Source: Streptomyces sp. ADI95-17
Lineage (GTDB): Bacteria; Actinomycetota; Actinomycetes; Streptomycetales; Streptomycetaceae
Assembly (NCBI RefSeq): GCF_003846175.1
Contig: NZ_ML123054.1
Location: 155,585-219,584, forward strand
Reading direction: 5' to 3'
Length of the DNA: 64,000 bases
Positions within the stretch are counted from its first letter, which is position 1; each line of letters opens with the position of its first letter. Below the pieces are notes generated by a model. The model saw only the letters and a list, made by a program, of their open reading frames with translations. It searched no databases and had not been told where the DNA came from. Positions 1 through 8,591 of the stretch are shown one piece after another. The position numbers and the translations under genes are program-made.

Positions 1-1184
1 GCGTCGTTCAGGTGGAGGTGGTCGCCGCTGTCGTAGGCCGGCAGGAGCCGCGTCGGGCGGTGGGGGTCACGGGCCGCCGCGTCGAAGTCGATGACGGAGT
101 CGAAGACCCCGCCCGCCCGGATCAGCGCGTTGACCCGGACCCGTACGTCGTCGCTCCGGGGCGTCCAGGTGGCGAATCCCTCGTACGGCATGAGCGTGGC
201 CCCGACGACCCGCAGGCCCTGCGCGTGGGCGCTCCGGGTCATGGCGCGCAGGCCGTCCGCGATGCGCTGCGGGTCGGTCTCCCGCGGGGACTGTTGCACG
301 TCGTTGATGCCGAGCGCGACGACGACGGTCTTCACCCCGGCGACGTCCAGTACGTCGCGCTCGAAGCGGGCGCTCGCCCGTACGCCGCGTCCGCCGAGTC
401 CGTCGCGCAGGATGCGGTTGCCCGCGATGCCCGCGTTGGCCACCCCGTACCGGCCGCCCAGCCGGTCGGCGAGGACATCGGGCCAGCGGCTGTTCGTGTC
501 GAGGGAGGAGCCGGTGCCCGCGGTGAGCGAGTCGCCGATGACGGCGATCGTCCCGGCGGCGGTCCGGGTGTGCACGTCGACCGCGGTGAGGTAGCGCCAG
601 CCGTCGGTCCGCCGGGTGCCCCAGGCGGTGTCCACGTACGACGTCTGGTGGCTGCGCTCGTGGACGGTGACGGGCCCCCGGGCGGTGGGGGTGCGCAGGG
701 TGACCACCAGGTCGGAGTCGGCGGCGACCGGGACCGTGACCGGGTCGCTGACGACCTGCCCGCCGGCCGCCACGGTCACGGTGCGGGCGCCCGCGAAGGT
801 CACCGGGCGGGTGTTCACGGTGACGCGGTCCATGACCAGCGGGCGGGTGCCGAAGGCGTTGGAGAGGGTGATGCGGGCCGCGTCGCCGCCGATGCTGGTG
901 TGCACGACGTCACGGATGGTGCGTCGGTTGAGCGCGCTGCTGTTGTAGGAGTCGACGACCCCGGTGGCGGGGGCCGCGGTCCAGGTCGCGGCCCAGAGGC
1001 CGGTGGAGTGCGCGGCGGCGGCGGGCGTACGGGCCACGGAGCGCGGGTCGGGTACGGCGATCTGCTGCGGCCGGGCGCCGGGGCCGGAGAACAGCAGGGA
1101 GCCGGCGAACGCCACGGCGGCGGCGAGCGCGGCGGTGCCCGCCACGAGGGCGATGAGCAGGGCGTACCCCTGGCGCCTGGGCAT
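1..1184 (-). CDS. SGNH/GDSL-family secreted hydrolase (C-terminus cut by window edge)
   Basis: An esterase/lipase-like enzyme of the SGNH fold, probably exported. The ATG at 1184 follows an AGGAG-type ribosome site and gives MPRRQGYALLIALVAG, a hydrophobic N-terminal segment that acts as signal or anchor. Block I with the nucleophile serine reads VIGDSLTAGTG, block III reads LGINDVQ, and the catalytic pair is in GDHLHLND at the very edge of the window, so only a few residues are missing. The middle contains an all-beta region (VHTSIGGDAARITLSNAFG) usual in the Streptomyces members with an N-terminal carbohydrate-binding-like domain. It is transcribed divergently from the DUF445 gene. The substrate cannot be told from sequence. 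Confidence 0.88.
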   Translation of the reverse strand, partial: MPRRQGYALLIALVAGTAALAAAVAFAGSLLFSGPGARPQQIAVPDPRSVARTPAAAAHSTGLWAATWTAAPATGVVDSYNSSALNRRTIRDVVHTSIGGDAARITLSNAFGTRPLVMDRVTVNTRPVTFAGARTVTVAAGGQVVSDPVTVPVAADSDLVVTLRTPTARGPVTVHERSHQTSYVDTAWGTRRTDGWRYLTAVDVHTRTAAGTIAVIGDSLTAGTGSSLDTNSRWPDVLADRLGGRYGVANAGIAGNRILRDGLGGRGVRASARFERDVLDVAGVKTVVVALGINDVQQSPRETDPQRIADGLRAMTRSAHAQGLRVVGATLMPYEGFATWTPRSDDVRVRVNALIRAGGVFDSVIDFDAAARDPHRPTRLLPAYDSGDHLHLND

Positions 1185-1214
1185 GGGCGGTGTGTCTCCT
1201 CATGATCAATCGGA

Positions 1215-1234
1215 CTGATCCCATGATGGATCAG
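1215..1234. promoter_or_regulatory. 7-bp inverted repeat in a divergent promoter region
   Basis: CTGATCC and GGATCAG flank a 6-nt spacer, forming a perfect dyad 31 nt upstream of the SGNH hydrolase start and about 100 nt upstream of the DUF445 start. Placement and symmetry suit a repressor site or a 5' leader hairpin. No cognate regulator is identifiable. Confidence 0.35.
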
Positions 1235-1330
1235 GGCCTCGGGAACTCGACGTGCGGCCCGGGAGTAGGTCAGGCAGGGACAATGCGTACGGGACACCGG
1301 GGGCGAGGCGTACGCGGACGGGTGGAGCGG

Positions 1331-2704
1331 ATGGAACGGATCGATCGGACCGGAGCCGGAGCTGAGGCCGGGGGAGAGGCCGCGCGGCAGCAGGAGCGTG
1401 CCGGGGGGCGGGCGCCCGGCGGCCGGCCCGCCCCCCTCGCCTCGTTCGCGTACACCGCGGCCGACGAGGAGAAGCGGCGCGGTGTGCGCCGGATGAAGAC
1501 CACGGCGACGGGCCTCCTTCTGCTGGTCGCGCTCGTGTACGTACTCGCCACCTGGGCGAAGAACGCGGGTGTGGGCGGCTGGCCGGGCTTCGTCGCCGCG
1601 GCCGCCGAGGCGGGGATGGTCGGTGCGCTGGCCGACTGGTTCGCCGTCACGGCGCTGTTCAAGCGTCCGCTCGGCCTGCCGATCCCGCACACCGCCATTA
1701 TCCCCACCAAGAAGGACCAGCTGGGGGCGTCCCTGGGTTCCTTCGTCGGCGAGAATTTTCTCTCCGGCGATGTCGTACGGGGCCGGATCCACGCGCTGGG
1801 TGTCGGCCGCCGCGTCGGTGCGTGGCTGGCCGAGCCGGAGCACGCGGACCGGGTCACCGCCGAGCTGTCGACCGCGTTGCGCGGGGCGCTGAAGGTGCTG
1901 CGGGATTCGGATGTGCAGGCCGTGGTGGGCGAGGCGATCACCCGGCGGGCCAACGCGGTGGAGATCGGGCCCGGCCTCGGCAAGATGCTGGACAAGATCG
2001 TCGCCGACGGCGGCCACCGCAGAGTGGTCGACCTGATCTGCGTGCGCGCCCACGACTGGCTGGTGCTGCACGGCGACTCGGTGATGGACGCGGTGCAGGG
2101 CGGGGCCCCGGGCTGGACGCCGCGGTTCGTCGACAAGCGGGTCGGGGAGCGGGTCTACAAGGAGCTGCTGAGGTTCGTCACGGAGATGCGGGACATGCCG
2201 GGGCACCCGGCGCGCGCCTCGATCGACACGTTCCTGACGGACTTCGCGGCCGACCTCCAGACGGACTCGGACACCCGGGCCCGGGTGGAGCGGCTGAAGT
2301 CGGAGATCCTGGGACGCGGCGAGGTCCAGGACGTCATCGCCTCGGCCTGGTCGTCCGTACGCACGATGATCATCGCGGCGGCGGAGGACGAGCAGAGCGA
2401 GCTGCGGCTGCGGGCGCGGGCCTCACTGATGGCACTGGGGGCGCGGCTGGCGACGGACGACCGGCTGCAGGCGAAGCTGGACGGCTGGCTGGAGGACGCG
2501 GCGGTCTATGTCGTCACGACCTACCGCGCGGAGATCACCTCGCTGATCAGCGACACGGTCGCGAGCTGGGACGCGGACCAGACGTCGAAGAAGATCGAGG
2601 CGCACATCGGCCGCGACCTCCAGTTCATCCGGATCAACGGCACCGTGGTGGGTGCGCTGGCGGGGCTGCTGATCTATACGGTGTCGTGGGCGCTGGGGGC
2701 GTAG
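1331..2704 (+). CDS. DUF445 family membrane protein
   Basis: A protein of about 457 residues of the DUF445 (YjiN-like) family, function unknown. A membrane segment (TTATGLLLLVALVYVLATWA) is followed by the family core GMVGALADWFAVTALFKRPLGLPIPHT in pieces, a long helical domain, and a C-terminal membrane segment (TVVGALAGLLIYTVSWALGA). The ATG at 1331 is preferred, preceded by GGAGCGG; an in-frame ATG at 1283 and codons back to 1190 are also open, but they encode an atypical low-complexity leader. It ends in a strong terminator shared with the convergent small membrane protein. Family assignment is firm and the start is uncertain. Confidence 0.9.
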   Translation: MERIDRTGAGAEAGGEAARQQERAGGRAPGGRPAPLASFAYTAADEEKRRGVRRMKTTATGLLLLVALVYVLATWAKNAGVGGWPGFVAAAAEAGMVGALADWFAVTALFKRPLGLPIPHTAIIPTKKDQLGASLGSFVGENFLSGDVVRGRIHALGVGRRVGAWLAEPEHADRVTAELSTALRGALKVLRDSDVQAVVGEAITRRANAVEIGPGLGKMLDKIVADGGHRRVVDLICVRAHDWLVLHGDSVMDAVQGGAPGWTPRFVDKRVGERVYKELLRFVTEMRDMPGHPARASIDTFLTDFAADLQTDSDTRARVERLKSEILGRGEVQDVIASAWSSVRTMIIAAAEDEQSELRLRARASLMALGARLATDDRLQAKLDGWLEDAAVYVVTTYRAEITSLISDTVASWDADQTSKKIEAHIGRDLQFIRINGTVVGALAGLLIYTVSWALGA

Positions 2705-2722
2705 CGGAGCCCGGACGGCGCA

Positions 2723-2754
2723 AGGGGCGGGGGCTCTTCGGAGCTCCCGCCCCT
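2723..2754. terminator. UUCG-loop hairpin terminator between convergent genes
   Basis: Two 14-nt arms (2723-2736 and 2741-2754) pair with one G-U and enclose the stable tetraloop TTCG, followed by a T-rich run. It lies 20 nt after the DUF445 stop and 47 nt from the stop of the opposing gene, so it can serve both strands. Confidence 0.85.
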
Positions 2755-2800
2755 GCTGTTGTGCTTCCGTACGCGCTTCGGGCGGCCCGGCCGTACGGGC

Positions 2801-3103
2801 TCAGGCGGCCCGGCGGGTGACCGCCCACGACGCGGCGGCCATGCCGCCCGCCACGGCGAAGACGGCGGGCCAGGCGCCGACCTTCTTGGCCAGCGGGTGC
2901 GAACCGGCGAACGCGGCGACGTACGCCGTGGTCAGCCCGACGGCCGCGCGCGGCCCGGCCTGCCGGTTCCACTCGTACGCGGCGACAGTGCCCGCGGCGG
3001 CGAGGGCGACCCCGCCCAGCGGCCGCTTCCTGGTCCATCGCGCGACGGCGTACCCGCCGACCAGCCCGCTCGCCGCCACCGCCGCTGCCGGAACCTTCGC
3101 CAT
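2801..3103 (-). CDS. Small conserved membrane protein of unknown function
   Basis: A 100-residue protein, MAKVPAAAVAASGLVGGYA onward, with three or four short hydrophobic stretches separated by basic residues (ARWTRKRPLGG, AKKVGAWPAVF) and ending TRRAA. The ATG at 3103 has an AAGGTG ribosome site six nt upstream, and the longer upstream frame lacks a credible start. It converges on DUF445 and shares its terminator. No enzymatic motif was recognised. Confidence 0.65.
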   Translation of the reverse strand: MAKVPAAAVAASGLVGGYAVARWTRKRPLGGVALAAAGTVAAYEWNRQAGPRAAVGLTTAYVAAFAGSHPLAKKVGAWPAVFAVAGGMAAASWAVTRRAA

Positions 3104-3341
3104 CGCAGCCACCTTCGCCTTCTCGTCCGTGTTGTCCGGGCCCTGAGCCCGGGGCTTCGAGGCTAACGCGATGCCCGGGATTCCGGTCGCCGAGGGGGTG
3201 CACAAGCGTTTACCCTGGGGGTGAACACGCGTGCACCCCGGTGTCCTGCCCCTGCGCCGCCCGCCCGGCGCACCGTCGCGACCCCCTCCCGCACGTCGCC
3301 CCCGCACGACGCCCCAGCCGCCGAGCACCGTACGGAGAGCC

Positions 3342-4910
3342 ATGCCAGCGGACATACCTGCCCCGACCACCGGCACCACCACCGCCGCCGCCGAGGCGCC
3401 GCATCCCCGCTTCGCCGTCGGTGTGCTGGCGTTCTGCGGTGTCGTGGTCGCGGTGATGCAGACGATCGTCGTCCCGCTGCTCCCGCACATCCCGGCCCTC
3501 ACCGGCGCGAGCCCGGCCGCCGCGAGCTGGCTGGTCACCGTCACCCTGCTCACCGGTGCCGTCTTCACGCCCGTCCTGGGCCGGGTCGGCGACATGTACG
3601 GCAAGCGGCGGGTGCTCGTCGCCTCGCTGCTGGTGCTGGTGGTGGGTTCGGTGCTGTGCGCGGTCAGTTCGCACATCGGGGTACTGATCACCGGCCGCGC
3701 CCTGCAGGGCGCGGCGCTCGCCGTCCTGCCGCTGGGCATCAGCATCCTGCGCGACGAACTCCCGCCCGAGCGGGTGCTGTCCGCCGTGGCGCTGATGAGC
3801 TCGACGCTCGGCATCGGCGCGGCGATCGGGCTGCCGGTCGCGGCCCTCGTCGTCGAGAACTTCGACTGGCACACCATGTTCTGGGTCTCGGGTGCGATCG
3901 GCGTCATCGACATCGTGCTGGTGCTGTGGTGCGTACCGGAATCCCCGCTCCGTACCCGTGGCCGCTTCGACGCCCTCGGCGCGCTGGGGCTGTCCGGGGC
4001 CCTGGTCTGCCTGCTGCTCGCGGTCACCCAGGGCGCAGACTGGGGCTGGACCTCGGCCCGGACGGCCGGCCTGCTGGCGGCGGCCGTCGTCGTGGCGCTG
4101 ATCTGGGGCGCGTACGAGCTCCGGGTGGTCTCGCCCATGGTCGACCTGCGGGTCTCGGCCCGCCCCGCGGTCCTGCTCACCAACATCGCCGCCCTGCTGA
4201 TCGGCTTCGCCTTCTACGCGAACTCCCTGGTCACCGCGCAGATGGTGCAGGAGCCGAAGGAGACGGGTTACGGTCTGGGCGCCTCGCTCGTCGTCAGTGG
4301 CCTCTGTCTGCTGCCGGGCGGCGTGATGATGGTGGTGCTCTCACCGGTCTCGGCGCGGATCTCCGCGAAGTACGGCCCGAAGGTCAGCCTGGCGCTGGCG
4401 GCCGGGGTGATCGGCTGCGGCTACGTGGTGCGGTACTTCACCAGCCACAACCTCTGGCTGATCATCGGGGGCGCGACGGTCGTCGCCTCGGGCACGGCCA
4501 TCGCGTACTCGGCACTCCCCGCGCTGGTCATGCGCGGCGTCCCGGTGAGCGAGACCGGCGCGGCCAACGGCCTCAACACACTGATGCGGTCGATCGGGCA
4601 GGCGTTCTGCAGCGCGACGGTGGCGGCGGTCCTCGCCAACATCACGTTCCGGGTGGGCGGCAGAACGGCCCCGACGCTCCACGCGTACCAGCTGGTCTTC
4701 CTGATCGCGGCGGGCGCGGCACTGGCGGCGCTGCTGGTCACCCTGTGCCTGCCGGGCGGCCGTACCCCCGCGACGGGAGCGACGGGATCTACGGGCGTGA
4801 CCGGCGAGGCGGGCGGGACCGCCGGGGCGGGTACCGTCGAAGGGAACCGCGACGTCCCGGGGGACCGGAAGGACGGTGTGCGGACAATGCCGATCCAGGA
4901 GGGCGCATGA
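3342..4910 (+). CDS. MFS drug/H+ antiporter, DHA2-like (14 TM)
   Basis: A 522-residue efflux pump of the major facilitator superfamily. The N-terminal half carries the signature GRVGDMYGKRRVLVASL (motif A, loop 2-3) and GRALQGAALAVLPLG (motif B/C region), and the length and number of hydrophobic segments fit the 14-helix DHA2 group. The ATG at 3342 has ACGGAG upstream. The C-terminal tail is a low-complexity Gly/Thr/Ala stretch after the last helix. The stop codon overlaps the ATG of the TetR gene as ATGA, so regulator and pump are translationally coupled. The substrate is unknown; drug or metabolite export is inferred from family and context. Confidence 0.9.
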   Translation: MPADIPAPTTGTTTAAAEAPHPRFAVGVLAFCGVVVAVMQTIVVPLLPHIPALTGASPAAASWLVTVTLLTGAVFTPVLGRVGDMYGKRRVLVASLLVLVVGSVLCAVSSHIGVLITGRALQGAALAVLPLGISILRDELPPERVLSAVALMSSTLGIGAAIGLPVAALVVENFDWHTMFWVSGAIGVIDIVLVLWCVPESPLRTRGRFDALGALGLSGALVCLLLAVTQGADWGWTSARTAGLLAAAVVVALIWGAYELRVVSPMVDLRVSARPAVLLTNIAALLIGFAFYANSLVTAQMVQEPKETGYGLGASLVVSGLCLLPGGVMMVVLSPVSARISAKYGPKVSLALAAGVIGCGYVVRYFTSHNLWLIIGGATVVASGTAIAYSALPALVMRGVPVSETGAANGLNTLMRSIGQAFCSATVAAVLANITFRVGGRTAPTLHAYQLVFLIAAGAALAALLVTLCLPGGRTPATGATGSTGVTGEAGGTAGAGTVEGNRDVPGDRKDGVRTMPIQEGA

Positions 4911-5536
4911 TCAGCGGCCAGGCCACCGCACCGGCCCCGTCCTCGGCCCGGACCCCGGCGCCGGCCCCGGCTTCGGCCGCTGCCCGGTCCGCCGCCGACC
5001 CGGGCAGCGGCAAGGGCGCGATCCTGCGCGCCGCCCGCCGGGCGTTCACCCAGCGCCCGTACGCCGAGGTCACCATCAGGGGGATCGCGGCCGACGCCGG
5101 AGTGAGTCCGTCCCTGGTGGTCAAGCACTTCGGCCGCAAGGAAGAACTCTTCAACACCGTCGCCGACTTCGGCCCCGCCGCCGCCGAACTCCTCGACGCG
5201 CCGCTCGAAGCCCTGGGCCGCCACATGGTGGTGACACTGGTGAACCACCGCCGCGAACTGCAGTCGGACCCGCTGTTGCGCGTCGTCTTCTCGCTGGGCA
5301 ACCAGGACGAACGCTCCCTGCTGCGCGACCGCTTCCACGAACAGGTCACCGACGCCCTGACCGCCCGCCTCCCCGGCCGCGAACGCGCCCTGCGCGCCGA
5401 ACTGATCGCCGGCCACCTCCTCGGCCTCGGCGCCACCCTCAGCCTCCACCGCGAGGGCGCCGGCGCGGACGCCACCACCGAACACATCGCGGACCTGTAC
5501 GCGCCCGCGCTGCAGTCCCTGATCGGCGGTGCCTGA
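4907..5536 (+). CDS. TetR-family transcriptional regulator
   Basis: A 209-residue repressor-type protein. An Ala/Pro-rich leader (1-36) precedes the TetR helix-turn-helix at about 38-82 (AILRAARRAF ... IAADAGVSPSLVVKHFGRKEELF). The rest is the helical ligand/dimer domain, with LQSDPLLRVVFSLGN and a C-terminal LIAGHLLGLGATL helix. It starts inside the stop codon of the MFS pump (ATGA overlap). The gene order suggests that it senses a substrate of the pump and controls the pair. Confidence 0.92.
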   Translation: MISGQATAPAPSSARTPAPAPASAAARSAADPGSGKGAILRAARRAFTQRPYAEVTIRGIAADAGVSPSLVVKHFGRKEELFNTVADFGPAAAELLDAPLEALGRHMVVTLVNHRRELQSDPLLRVVFSLGNQDERSLLRDRFHEQVTDALTARLPGRERALRAELIAGHLLGLGATLSLHREGAGADATTEHIADLYAPALQSLIGGA

Positions 5537-5591
5537 ATCGGCAGTCGGACATGGATGGTCCGGGCAGGGGTACCCGGAGGACTACCGCTGA

Positions 5592-5699
5592 CCGCCCGCC
5601 ACCGTCACGGACGGCAGACCGTCCACTCCCGTCAAGGGAGGCAGACCGTCCACTCCCGTCACGGACGACAGACCGCCCACCCCCGTCAAGGACGGTAGA
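5592..5699. repeat. Four tandem 27-bp repeats
   Basis: Units at 5592-5618, 5619-5645, 5646-5672 and 5673-5699 each run from CCGYCC to a GGCAGA-like end, with a few substitutions between copies. The last unit covers the stop codon of the MepB gene (5686-5688). The period is a multiple of three, so reading frames stay open through it. Confidence 0.9.
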
Positions 5700-6300
5700 G
5701 CGCCCGGCACCGGTCCGGGTCGGCCGGCTCGCCGTCCGGGACCGGCAGGAAGTACTCCACCTGCCACTTCTGCGTACGGCCGGCCTGGCGGTTGGTCGTC
5801 GTCACCCACGGCGGATAGACACGGAACCCACGCTTCCCGCCGACCCCGGCCGTCGACACGATGTCCCGCTCGCGGAGCACCGCCCGCGGAAACACGAACT
5901 GCCCGAAACCACCGGCACCACTGATGCCATCGGTGTCACCCGCGTCACCCGCGTCACCAGTGTCACCGGTGTCGCGGGTGCTGATGACGAAGAGGTCGAC
6001 GGGGTCCCCGGAGTCGTAGGGCCGGATCGGCCCGCCGTCGGCGGACCGCTTCCACACCGTCACGAACTGGCCGACCTTGGTCGGGGTGGTCCGGGCCACC
6101 CGGAACCTGACGGCGGAGCCGTCCACGGTGAACCCGTGCGCCCCGTACTCGGCGCTCTCGGCCTCGGGCACCGGCCGCGAGCACACGAGCCCGCTCGGGT
6201 CGTAGACGAGCGCCTTCGCCGCGAGGAGATCGGGGTGAAGGGGTGCGCCGTCCGGCCAGGGCGCCGGCCGAGGATCAGAATGTGCTGCCATTTCACCCAT
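5686..6300 (-). CDS. MepB family protein
   Basis: About 204 residues of the MepB family (named after the gene beside mepA/mepR in Staphylococcus; biochemical role unknown). Family blocks are visible in order: LLAAKALVYDPSGL, YGAHGFTVDGSAVRFRVARTTPTKVGQFV in parts, VTVWKR, LFVISTR, FGQFVFPRAVL, and GKRGFRVYPPW ... QVEYFLPV. A nine-base microsatellite encodes an inserted DTGDTGDAGDAGDTD tract between the ISTR and FGQFVFP blocks, where relatives have a short loop. The ATG at 6300 is used; an in-frame ATG at 6291 is possible. Confidence 0.85.
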   Translation of the reverse strand: MGEMAAHSDPRPAPWPDGAPLHPDLLAAKALVYDPSGLVCSRPVPEAESAEYGAHGFTVDGSAVRFRVARTTPTKVGQFVTVWKRSADGGPIRPYDSGDPVDLFVISTRDTGDTGDAGDAGDTDGISGAGGFGQFVFPRAVLRERDIVSTAGVGGKRGFRVYPPWVTTTNRQAGRTQKWQVEYFLPVPDGEPADPDRCRALYRP

Positions 6301-6440
6301 TCTGTCAGTGCCTGTCCCGTCGTTGCGCCCCGGGCGGGGAGCCCATCGGGCGATGAGTTTCCCCGACGGCCGGAGTCCTACCTCTGTCGAACACAACGGC
6401 ACCGCGACCGCGGAGCGCCGATCAAGGAAGGACCACCGGC

Positions 6441-7280
6441 ATGACCGCCACCCACACCCTCCGGGTTCCCGGCGCGCAGCTGCACTACGAGGTACGCGGC
6501 GCGGGACCGCTCCTGCTGATCATGGGGTCGCCCATGGAGGCCGAGGCGTTCGCCTCGCTGGCGGACGCGCTCGCGAGCGACCACACCGTCGTCACGCACG
6601 ACCCGCGGGGCATCTCCGGCAGCACTCTCGACGACCCCGACGAGGACACCCTGCCCGACCGGCGGGCGGACGACGTGGCGGCGATCCTGGACGCGCTCGG
6701 GGCCGATACGGCCGATGTGTTCGGGAGCAGCGGCGGCGCGGTGACCGGGCTGGCACTCGTCGCCCGGCACCCCGACCGGGTACGGACGCTGGTCGCGCAC
6801 GAGCCGCCCATCATGGAGATCCTTCCCGACGCGGCCGAACAGCGCGCCAAGACCGAGGCCATCATCGAGACCTTCCACAAGGAGGGCCAGGGCGCGGCAT
6901 GGATGAAGTTCATGGCCGTCGCCGGATTCGTGACCGAGGGCGGGGAGAGCACGGAAATCGGTGAGGGCGGGGAGGGCGCCGCCGACGGGCCGTTCGGCGA
7001 GCCCACGGAGCAGGACCTCGCCAACGGCGCCCGCTTCTTCGGCCACGATCTGCGGGGCACCGCCCGCTACGTACCCGACATCGCCGCCCTGACCGCCGCA
7101 CCGACCCGGGTCCTGGTCGGGATCGGCGCCGACTCGCAGGGCCTGATCACGTACCGGACGTCCACCGTGCTGGCGGAACTGCTCGGCACCCGCCCGGTCG
7201 AGTTCCCGGGCGACCACGCCGGCTTCCTCGGCGACCCGAAGGGCTTCGCCGACGCACTGCGGAACACACTGACGAGCTGA
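6441..7280 (+). CDS. Alpha/beta-fold hydrolase
   Basis: A 279-residue alpha/beta hydrolase. The oxyanion region is LLLIMGSP near residue 26, then HDPRG at 53-57, the nucleophile elbow FGSSGG at 94-99 with Ser97 as nucleophile, and the catalytic histidine in GDHAGF near residue 259. A Gly/Glu-rich loop (EGGESTEIGEGGEGAADG) sits in the cap region. The ATG at 6441 has a strong AAGGAAGGA site. It stands alone, converging on the FMN reductase gene. The substrate is not predictable. Confidence 0.88.
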   Translation: MTATHTLRVPGAQLHYEVRGAGPLLLIMGSPMEAEAFASLADALASDHTVVTHDPRGISGSTLDDPDEDTLPDRRADDVAAILDALGADTADVFGSSGGAVTGLALVARHPDRVRTLVAHEPPIMEILPDAAEQRAKTEAIIETFHKEGQGAAWMKFMAVAGFVTEGGESTEIGEGGEGAADGPFGEPTEQDLANGARFFGHDLRGTARYVPDIAALTAAPTRVLVGIGADSQGLITYRTSTVLAELLGTRPVEFPGDHAGFLGDPKGFADALRNTLTS

Positions 7281-7334
7281 GAACGGGACGAGGACGGAAG
7301 CGGGGGAGGCGGGGCGGTCCGAAGCCGGGGCCGC

Positions 7335-7889
7335 CTACCCCCGCCCGGCCTCCGCGGCCCGCCCCGTCAGCAGCCCGAGCACCCGCCCCAGCTGCTCGCG
7401 GGCGCCCGGATCGGTGATGACCCCGTCCGGACCGACCGTGTTGCGGTCCACGGAGATCCGTACGCAGGCCGGCTCCACGATGTCCGCGCCGGTATAGCCC
7501 AGCACCGTACGCAGTGTGGCCTCCGCGCCCTGACCGCGCCCGGGTGCCGCGGCGTTCACCCAGGCGGTCGGCTTGTCGCAGATCTCGGTGCCGCCGACCG
7601 TCCAGTCCAGCAGGTTCTTGAACGCCCCCGGCAAGGTCCCCGCGTACTCCGGCGTACAGACCAGAACGGCATCCGCCCCGTCGATGGCCGCACGCAGCTC
7701 CGCCACCGGCCGCGGCAGCGGATCCGTGTCGTCGTCGGGATTGAAGTGCGGGAGCGCCGCGAGGCCGCCGTAGAGAACGGTCCGTACCTCCGAGGCGGCC
7801 ACGGCCTGCGCGGTGCGCAGCACGGTCTCGTTGGAGGAGCCGCTGCGCAGGCTTCCGGACAGCAGAAGGATCACGGGTGGTGTGGGCAT
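7335..7889 (-). CDS. NAD(P)H-dependent FMN reductase
   Basis: A 184-residue flavodoxin-fold enzyme that reduces FMN or quinone/azo-type substrates with NAD(P)H. The FMN phosphate loop is SGSLRSGSSN at residues 11-20, and the flavin-contact block is TPEYAGTLPGAFKNLLDW. The length is normal for the family. It lies downstream of and convergent with the alpha/beta hydrolase, and nothing around it suggests a specific pathway. Confidence 0.9.
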   Translation of the reverse strand: MPTPPVILLLSGSLRSGSSNETVLRTAQAVAASEVRTVLYGGLAALPHFNPDDDTDPLPRPVAELRAAIDGADAVLVCTPEYAGTLPGAFKNLLDWTVGGTEICDKPTAWVNAAAPGRGQGAEATLRTVLGYTGADIVEPACVRISVDRNTVGPDGVITDPGAREQLGRVLGLLTGRAAEAGRG

Positions 7890-8042
7890 ACCAGCTCAAC
7901 CTCCGAAGCCCCGGAACTCATTCCCGCACACGCCCCCGTACACGCCCCCGTACACGCCCCTGGCACGACACCACCCCGGCACGGGCGCGGGGCGGCTCGT
8001 ACCGGGGTGGGGGTCGCGTGGTGCGTGCGGCTTGCGACGGGG

Positions 8043-8390
8043 TCAGCTGAAGACGACCGAGCGGAGCTTCAGCCGGCTGCCGGCGTGGCCGCCGTGGGGC
8101 CGGAGGGTGAAGTAGTCGCCGTTGCAGTCGGGACCGGTGAAGACGGTCGCGCTGGAGTCGGTGAAGTTCTGCGGGGTGTGGGCGGGGTACGACGAGTTGG
8201 GGTCGGCGACCTCGGGCAGCGTGATGCACATCCGGCTCGGCGGGTCGAAGAGGAAGCCCACCCGTGGCGAGCCGTCGAGGCCTGAATATGTGTACGAGAA
8301 GTCCCCGGTGGCCGCGCCGGCCGAGGCCGGCACGGCGACGAGCAGCGCGAGCGCGCCGAAGGCGGCAGCGACGGTGGAACGAAGACGCAT
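8043..8390 (-). CDS. Small secreted protein, crystallin-like C-terminus
   Basis: A 115-residue exported protein. The ATG at 8390 is preceded by AAGGAG and starts MRLRSTVAAAFGALALLVA with an AxA cleavage site (PASAGAA). The mature part has two cysteines (RMCITLP, GPDCNGDYF) and ends HGGHAGSRLKLRSVVFS. The pattern SATVFTGPDCNGDYFTLRP resembles a beta/gamma-crystallin Greek-key strand pair, which would give a compact extracellular fold. That similarity is by eye only and the function is unknown. Confidence 0.7.
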   Translation of the reverse strand: MRLRSTVAAAFGALALLVAVPASAGAATGDFSYTYSGLDGSPRVGFLFDPPSRMCITLPEVADPNSSYPAHTPQNFTDSSATVFTGPDCNGDYFTLRPHGGHAGSRLKLRSVVFS

Positions 8391-8591
8391 GGAGGGAACT
8401 CCTTGTGCGGGGGGTCGGAAACGGCCCAAGTCTGAGCCGTTGACCTGCGATTTCGGCCCCATGTGGGGCTCCGTCACCCGGACGTGAGCTGCTGAATCGG
8501 TTCTGCCGACGGCCATGCGGGTCATGCACCGGTTCCACTGTGTTGACCGAGGTGCCCGACTGCCCCCGCTGCCGGGTTTTACTGTGGCTCG

